Positions 57,128 to 64,000 of a stretch of DNA of 64,000 nucleotides are shown piece after piece; the stretch's first letter is position 1; each line of letters opens with the position of its first letter. The notes under the pieces are model-generated. The model was not told where the DNA came from. It did not search any database and saw nothing but the letters and a program-made list of their open reading frames with translations. The DNA is taken from assembly GCA_010094045.1 (NCBI GenBank), contig ML986626.1, forward strand, positions 124,001 to 188,000, read 5' to 3'. The translations under genes were made by a program, and so were the position numbers. Source of the stretch: Lojkania enalia. Its lineage: Eukaryota; Ascomycota; Dothideomycetes; Pleosporales.

Positions 57128-60100
57128 TTCCAACGTCGGAAATGTGAGGGGAGAATGCTCTAGAGCCGGTCCTCAGCAGAAGCATTCCGCAGTTCGAGGC
57201 AATGGTGCTCTTCAAAAACAACGCACTTTCTCGAGCCGAGAGGTGATTTCGATTGTTTTGGAAAATCTCCAGGATCGCTCATAGTCCCATTCCCATCGAA
57301 TCCTGTATAATTCCCTTTTGTTCCGATATTTCTTTGTTGGTTTTTTAACACCACAGCCCCTCGCATTCCCAACGTGGATTCGAGATGGCAATGGTTGTTC
57401 CCTTTCTATTGGGCGGCAATCTGAGCGTTCTAGGATGCATGTCAAATCCCCTTTACACTAATCCTATCTGCATAGCATTCTCGCTTTCCCTTTTACTCAA
57501 TTCCAGTGCAAGCAGACCGTTTTCCCCATGGATGCCAGAAGCGGCAACGGTCACTCTTTCATGTGGAATAATTTTTTTTTTTTTTTTTTCAAAAAGGTCG
57601 CACCAGCCACTTTCACCCCCCTTTTCTCGGAGCTCAAATCTGGATGCATGAGTCTATGTTTTTCTTTATACTGGCCCATTTCATAGATGGGCGATGTCGT
57701 ATCAGTTTTGAGTTTTACTGGATCTATCTAGTGTGCTCTCAGGGCAATGGGATGGGTTGTCTCAGTATTAAGGCGGGCTGCCCTAACAGTGGCTTTGGGT
57801 TTTTCTGGCGGAGGGAGACGCGGTCCCAGAGAAAAAAGGTTTCAGCGAGGTGTCGGCGGCACGTTTCAAAGTCCTATTCAAATTGGTATCCACCGGGCGG
57901 CTATTCATAATTGTCGACTAAGGCGAAATCGATACTTTAGAAAGAAGGGAAGGAAAGAGGGATGCATGATCATCATTACAAGTGGTTGTTTGTGCTTGCA
58001 AATGTCCTTTTCGTTATTCAGTTTTTGTAATTTGGTTTTTTATACTGGAGAGGGAGCGCTGAATATTTTTTTTGTATTTTTTTAAGTTAAATTTTTTTCG
58101 GTGTTTTATCTCGTATGCTCATTCCTCTATATCTTTTCTGTCTTTTCTGGGCACTATTTGAAGTCACGAATGGTGGGCGGCTATCTGTCTTTACTGTTTT
58201 TTGTTTTAATTGGGTCTCGGACGAATTTGCTTTTTAAGGAGGGAGGGAGAGAGGGAGGAATGTCGTTCCTTGCAGACACACACTCACACATTCTAGTAGT
58301 AGCAATAGCACGGTCATTATAAAAATCTGTTTGAAAATGGATTTTTGTGATACTTGGAATGTCTGTTGCTTGATTCGGGATTGGGCTATGCTATCCTTTC
58401 TCGTGTGCAGAGATCGCTTTTGGTAGGGAAGTTTGTTCCGCGAAGGATTCATTTCTCCTTATCGGAAAGTTTGTCGGATGGAAACAGGATGGTTCCAAGC
58501 CTTTTTTTTTTTTTTTTTGGGTGTAACAGTAAGTGATTCTTCGCGATGGACCAGGAAATATGGTAAGTCGTGGCGGGCGGAAGGAAATCCGTTTTGAGAA
58601 ATATTCCGATGGGATGAGGGGGGGAATTTGGAATGTATGCATTGCATGTGCATGTGCATGCGGGTGAGATTTTATGGGATGGGAGGATGGAGGGATTTGG
58701 GGCGTGTTGGTTGGATTGGCGTTTTGGCGGGGGGCTTGAGGAATTTGCTTAGTGAGAGGCTTGGTGGGGTCGTTATGCTTCGCCGATCATGTATTTTTTT
58801 ATATGTTTTACTTTTTTTTTTAAGGGGGGAAAGGGGGGATTTGTGGAAGTGGAAAGCGAATGCGAGCGGTGGTGTGTTGGTGGGAAGGGGTGGCTGGTGT
58901 GGGCTTGGGGGGTTAGTGGTTGGCGTAGGATTGGGACGGGGGCTTATCTGTCGTATACTGGGGGACTGCGGGATAGGCTGGGTTGGAGATCGCTGTGTGG
59001 ATTCGGTGGATAGTAAAAGTGTTATTATATGCGATTTTTTTAATATCGATTGGTTCTCTAATTGGTATTTGGACCATTGGGCTTGAGTGGTTTTTTTTTT
59101 TTTTTTTTTGGAGAGGGGTAGATTTTGATAGTAAGGACTAGACGGTGATTATTTTTGGAAAACCCTACTATGTGAGAGGGGAAATTGGGAGGTCTGAAAG
59201 AAGGTCTGGTCCAATGGGGATGGCAGCTGTCCATATGCTAGTTCAAGCAATCCGTGTTTGTCTTGGATTTGTTATAGTTTTTTCTTTGTGTGGAGAGTCT
59301 AGATGAGGGGCGAATTGTCAGAGTCATTCAATCCGGACATTCTGTATACTATGCGTTTGAGGTTTCGGTAAAATATTAATGACATCCAATCCAAGCATAC
59401 TGTGCATGCATATGTCATCTCTCAAATCTAAAAGGTCAGACATGTGGACCGAGGCATTCATGTCAAGTTCTCGGCTTCCCCGCTGTATTGGACCGCGGCG
59501 GTCCGTGCAGGTGACTCGGGTCCTCTGGGTCCATCATGGCTTTTGTCACCGGCTATAGCCGGGCAATCGTTCCGTCAACCGTAAAAAAGAGATGTAATTT
59601 CTGATGAACGCTTTTGTTTCAAAGACCTATCATGTGTTATTTATACCATGGATACTGCTTTGAGGAAGGAATGTTGGTAGGATGATTTATAGTGCATACA
59701 CTTAAAAATCGGCAGTGCGAATATCGACAATGGCGAAGACTCAATTGAGGTACCCGGTGCCGTAGGTGGTAGGACCCCCATCAAGTTCGCGCTGGTGTTT
59801 CAGTTCATGAGTACGTCCTGAGCTACAGGGCTCTAGTTCGAAGCTTAGGTCGGAAGGAAGGCAAGCTGGCATATATTTTTGGTCGTGGAGGCGGGTGGAG
59901 GCGGGTGGGGGCGGATTTCATATATATTATACTTAGGAGAGTTTGTGCTCCTTTCAGGGTCAGTTCCATAAAGACGACGAGACGATCGAGGTGTTGAGGC
60001 TCTCTTCACCCCCCGGGATATTAGTCATCAATCCTGCATCTAACTTGCCCAAGAGCCTACCGGGAGGGTGTCGCCACTAAAGTCATCAAATAAACCATTC

Positions 60101-63100
60101 CTGCCCTCTTCCAAGTTACCTTCGTGATTTGTTCCTCTCTTTCTCCTTGAAGGGCTGAATTCACTACAAGCCTCTCAACAAGTGCTAATCACGTCTAGTT
60201 TTAAGATTCAACAGATGATAACTGGAAAATGCTCAATGTTGTTTTGATAGCGCTTCTCCAGGTTCAAATATTACTCGCATGGCCGCGTAAAGTCGATTCT
60301 AGAGCTACATAATGCACAGTGGGATCTTCTAAAAGCATGAGCGACGCCCGTAACTACCATGAACCATATTTAGCCCCCCCCCCCCCAAAAGGGTGCCAAC
60401 CCAACATGTGCACTATAGTCAACATGGAGTAACTACGCCCCAAGGTATGTCTCCCTTCACAGGGCCAGGAAACGCCAATTCCAAATCATCAATTGCGTAA
60501 CCAGCGCCTGTTGTTGCATCTACGACCCAGCATAGCCACTACCCAATTAACTATCTCGAAACTCCCGTTCTCACCCTCACCCTCGGATCCTCCTAGAATC
60601 CCTCAAACATACGACCCCTCATCCAAATGTGGTTTCTCCCCGAACCCACAAAACCTGACATCGGCACCACCTTCTCCCCGACCACCGACATACCTGAACC
60701 TTCCATTATCCAGACCATATATCCGCTATCCGCGAACTAGTCCCAACAAAATCACCTACCGAGACCCCGTGCTCCATCCCCGGCATGGCTTATGGAAAGG
60801 CCAAAGGAGCTGAACTGGTTTCCAGGGGTAAGATGATGTTGGTTATAAGAAATATGCATCTAGCGGGGTTAGTAATCAAGCAAGCTGCTACATCTTTCCA
60901 CGTGATGTTAGATTAAAAGATTCTACTCCCCGCTCCCACGTCAACATTTTTGATAAGAGGCTGTTGTTCTAATGCTTCTTAAGAGTTTCGCTGCGAAGAC
61001 TATTACGAGGAACGTTAATTTCGTCGGCATGATTTTCCCTTAAATGGCAGGGTAACCCATAGGCAATTCGATTGCTGAAAGTCCACTGGTTTGCCAATTT
61101 GAAGAGGATATTAAAAGGACATTTCTTGCGTGCGGGCCCATGATTGATTTCTCATTGTGCAACCCTACTTCTTTCACAGGCCCATAGTTCCCTCCTTGTA
61201 GCTACTTCATAATCCAACTCATGTGACTAACGTCGTGCTTATTGTCCATTGGTCTGACTACCCCCTAGAGAGTACTCTTCGATACGGAAGAATGGATACT
61301 GAAATAGAACAGTTTCAAAGAGATTGCGAATCTCGTCTTAGTACACTTTCTAATAGAAAAATAGATCATCGAGGGTTAGGTCGTGGAAAGTAAGCTAGTG
61401 TGCTACAGTCAGAGCTGGTTGATTACTGTCTTGCTATGTCTGAAATAGCATAATAGTAACAGCCTAGAAATTCAGGAAGAGAAAGGGTGCAGCTTCCGCG
61501 AATAGAATTATAATTTGTAACAATCATATGGTTGATGCGGCGACGCACCTAGGAATATAATCAACAGATGCCAGAACAGTCAAAAGGGGAAAGCAAGATT
61601 GTAAGTCGAATGTGCGAACTTGGCAGTGTCGCGGTTAGGGCTTGGTAGACTGGATGGCTGCACTCTCGACGGTAAAATCTAGTTCTGAACTCCCTTTCGA
61701 TTTTCGAGGGGACTCACGCAAGCTTAAAATATGAGTAAACACCTTGAACAGGTTTTATTTTAGGCTAGTCACGTTCGTGATACTCCTTAAACAGTAAGGA
61801 TAAGGTCTAGAAAGATACTCTCTTAAAACGCGCTAGGTTTGGTTAAATCCCTAGTAGCAACCCGTCCAGCCTCGCTAGAAGAGAATCATGGTAGGCGCGG
61901 CATTGAAATATTTCCTAAACCCTGAAGTCTATTTATGCGCGCAGTAAGCGTCGACAAGGCCTCAGAGAATGCAAGAACCGGGAATCAGTAGATGACTAGT
62001 GTCGTTGTTGAGTACAATTGAAGGCCGAATCTTCAACTTATGTCAACCATCGTGGGTTTCACGGGACGCAAATGCTACAGAGTCTTTATCCCTTAGGTCT
62101 CATATTTCGCCTTTCCGGCGCTTTAGGATATAGGTCGATACAGATTATTTACTAAAAAAGAGCTTATCTAGAAGCTAACGAAATAGTAATAGTATCCTTT
62201 CATACAGAGTAAGCTGCCACGAAAGCTAAACGTAGATTCCATTTCCTTTCGCTGGATCGGAACAGAGATAAAACCTTCCCTTTACTATATTTGCCTCTCT
62301 TATTACTCCAAGCACGCTTGCGTCTATCTATACGACTGAGGATGTGCATGTTAAGCGCATCCTTTATTTACTTCGTTTTAAGAGACTTGATTTCAACGCT
62401 GTAACGAAGAAATACGTTTCCGCAGAGTTACGATGAGATTGAAGAAGGTATGAAATTGGGCCACGATGCTGATTGCCGACTTGCGAAGAAAATACATCAG
62501 TGTACGCGGAGAACGCTAACGCAAGATAAAAGTGAGTTGTGTAGATATATAGACAGTTAGGATGGTTGGATAGACAACCTAAATAAGACATCAAGAAATT
62601 GGGATGTCACAAACCAATAAGTATGAAGCTGCCGTTGTAATTCAAAACGGAAAGAAAGTGCAATAGCCATATACATGTAACTAACAGATGTGGATAGTTT
62701 GGGTCTGCTGTAGGAGGCAGGGTAGACTGTCGGGAAAGGAGATACAAGCAAATATTCTACTTCATGATTTGGTGATATGATGTGTTTCAAAGCTGACGTT
62801 CACAATTAGCTCCATAAGATCGGCTCCGCTATTTTGTCTCCAGTCCCTATAGCAGAGAATGGATTAGCTAGATTTTTCTCATTTTTATTGGCCCGAGACC
62901 GCCAATCTGCGTCTCCTGACTACGGCCCCCCCCCCATTCTTACCCACCCTTTAGAAAATGGACAATATATTTTCTAGACTAGCGACTAGGTCACAAATTC
63001 ATAGTTCAGAGCCCAATAGCTAGATGAGCTCTTGACCACTTGTCCCTCCCTTAAAGGTTGTCTATATATTTATTTGTATTATAATGTGTGGGTTTAGTAT

Positions 63101-63861
63101 GTTCGTATTATGTTTGCTGGCACGAATTCTTTGGCCAAACTGTCCTTACATCACAAGGAAACGGTCGGCTATTTGTGCTTTAACTAGGATGATTGTTCCG
63201 TATCTAGCAAACGGGATAGATGAAACGACAATCGATAAATAGAATACTTCCCTGCGCGCCATGTAGCGATCAAGAGCGTTCTAACTCTTGTGCGATTAGA
63301 TAGAGAAGAAAGGCGTTGAGGATTTAGGAAGATGAACATGCTATTGCTTTTATATGTGCACACTAGGAATAGCAAGAGCGAAGCCATTTGTTAGTTTTTC
63401 ATCGTACCAGTCATCGAATAACCAGGAACAAGGGACAGTATGCTTTCATATCAACCTCAGTATCCCGCATGCTTTTTACTAAGGACGATATGAAGTCTTC
63501 CTAACGGGAAAGTGAGGACTACGGAAGGTAATAACAAGATTTGAAAATGGAACGTCGGGCAATTATATGCTTGGTTTGATTCTGTTCTATCTTGGACACC
63601 TCTGCAATTGCAGCCAGCAAAGCATCCTCCTTTCTTTTATGAAGGGTTGGCCGTATGTTCAAAGGCGCTTCACCAGGAGTCTAATAAGCCCTAGCTCCTC
63701 GTAGAATTCGAAATTTCTGAAAGGTCTGAAGGCTCTGGCTCAAAGGTGACATGAAGATACAAAAAGGGTTCCTTCAAAGTCGGTGTGTAGTAATGGTACA
63801 GTATCCAAGCTTGCCTTCCACAATTCGAAAACCTGTGTATAATGGTCTCACATATAATTGA
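57128..63861. other. Gene-poor region downstream of the Zn2Cys6 gene
   Basis: No supportable gene in 6.7 kb. The part 57.6-59.2 kb is strongly G+T-rich on the plus strand with T-runs of 17-20 at about 57571-57589, 58501-58518 and 59091-59110. A C13 run lies at 60374-60386 and a C10 run near 62924. The right part (60.8-63.8 kb) is AT-rich. A 106-codon Pro-rich plus-strand ORF (60493-60813) has no recognisable domain and is not called. Confidence 0.5.
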
Positions 63862-64000
63862 TTAATGAGAGTCTAAGAATGTATATGTTTCAAGGCCCTC
63901 TTGGATCGGCGAAGGAGCCCCAACGTTAGGACCATGCTGCAGCCACATGTCCCACAGTTCATGCATGCTCATCGGCGACTTGAATACGAGCCGCAGCCGT
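63862..64000 (-). CDS. C-terminal end of an unrecognised gene leaving the window
   Basis: On minus, a frame entering at the right edge stays open for 45 codons and ends in TAA at 63864-63862. It reads RLRLVFKSPMSMHELWDMWL then QHGPNVGAPSPIQEGLETYT and FLDSH. The non-repetitive, Trp/Met-containing composition differs from the random ORFs nearby, so it is likely the last exon of a real gene. The family cannot be named from this fragment. Confidence 0.4.
   Translation of the reverse strand, partial: RLRLVFKSPMSMHELWDMWLQHGPNVGAPSPIQEGLETYTFLDSH

Noticed and set aside
60493..60813. 106-codon Pro-rich ORF
   Set aside because: Simple composition and no recognisable domain; no other support.
1..64000. 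CRISPR array, rRNA genes or intact transposons
   Set aside because: No regularly spaced repeats, no rRNA-like sequence, and no transposase, reverse transcriptase or terminal repeats were recognised.

Overview
The window looks like a chromosome segment from a filamentous ascomycete (Pezizomycotina, most likely Eurotiomycetes). The reasons are short spliceosomal introns (mostly 45-90 nt) with CTAAC-like branch sites, gene families typical of these fungi (FlbC-like C2H2 factor, Zn2Cys6 factor, HET protein, Skt5/Chs4 chitin synthase activator, GH5 endoglucanase), CT-rich leaders and long AT-rich spacers. The exact species cannot be read from the sequence. Gene coordinates span start to stop including introns; exon limits are given in each entry and were inferred by eye from splice signals and reading frame.

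Layout. 1-5.9 kb is a long leader/promoter region before a C2H2 factor (5898-7139, FlbC-like). 7.1-10.8 kb has no supportable gene. 10.8-21 kb is a dense housekeeping block: CREG-like secreted flavoprotein fold (-), ribosomal protein eS30 (+), FMP46-like mitochondrial redox protein (+), a 1506-residue RRM protein (+), Rab escort protein (-). At 22.8 kb lies a tRNA-Asp(GTC) gene carrying a normal anticodon-loop intron and, unexpectedly, a 53-nt insert in the D-loop that has spliceosomal-type ends. 23.5-28.9 kb is an accessory island: an intact HET-domain gene followed by a broken, probably mutated minus-strand gene region.

28.9-49.6 kb is a second dense block: Skt5/Chs4 activator with CaaX end (-), Cbp4 assembly factor (+), secreted GH5 endoglucanase (-), XPF/Rad1 repair endonuclease (+), eIF1A (-), an unrecognised 213-residue protein (+), a class I methyltransferase with a His-rich loop (-), TYW3 wybutosine enzyme (-), and a nine-exon DUF2461 gene (+) whose introns are unusually large (1613, 848 and 338 nt).

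49.6-55.8 kb is a long GC-rich, repeat-speckled leader/promoter region before a three-exon Zn2Cys6 factor (55795-57127). 57.1-63.9 kb is mostly gene-poor, with a striking G+T-rich stretch, T-runs and AT-rich sequence; the last ~140 bp hold the C-terminal end of a minus-strand gene that leaves the window.

The genes do not form a biosynthetic cluster; most are independent housekeeping genes, often divergent pairs sharing short promoters. The most unusual item is the doubly interrupted tRNA-Asp.
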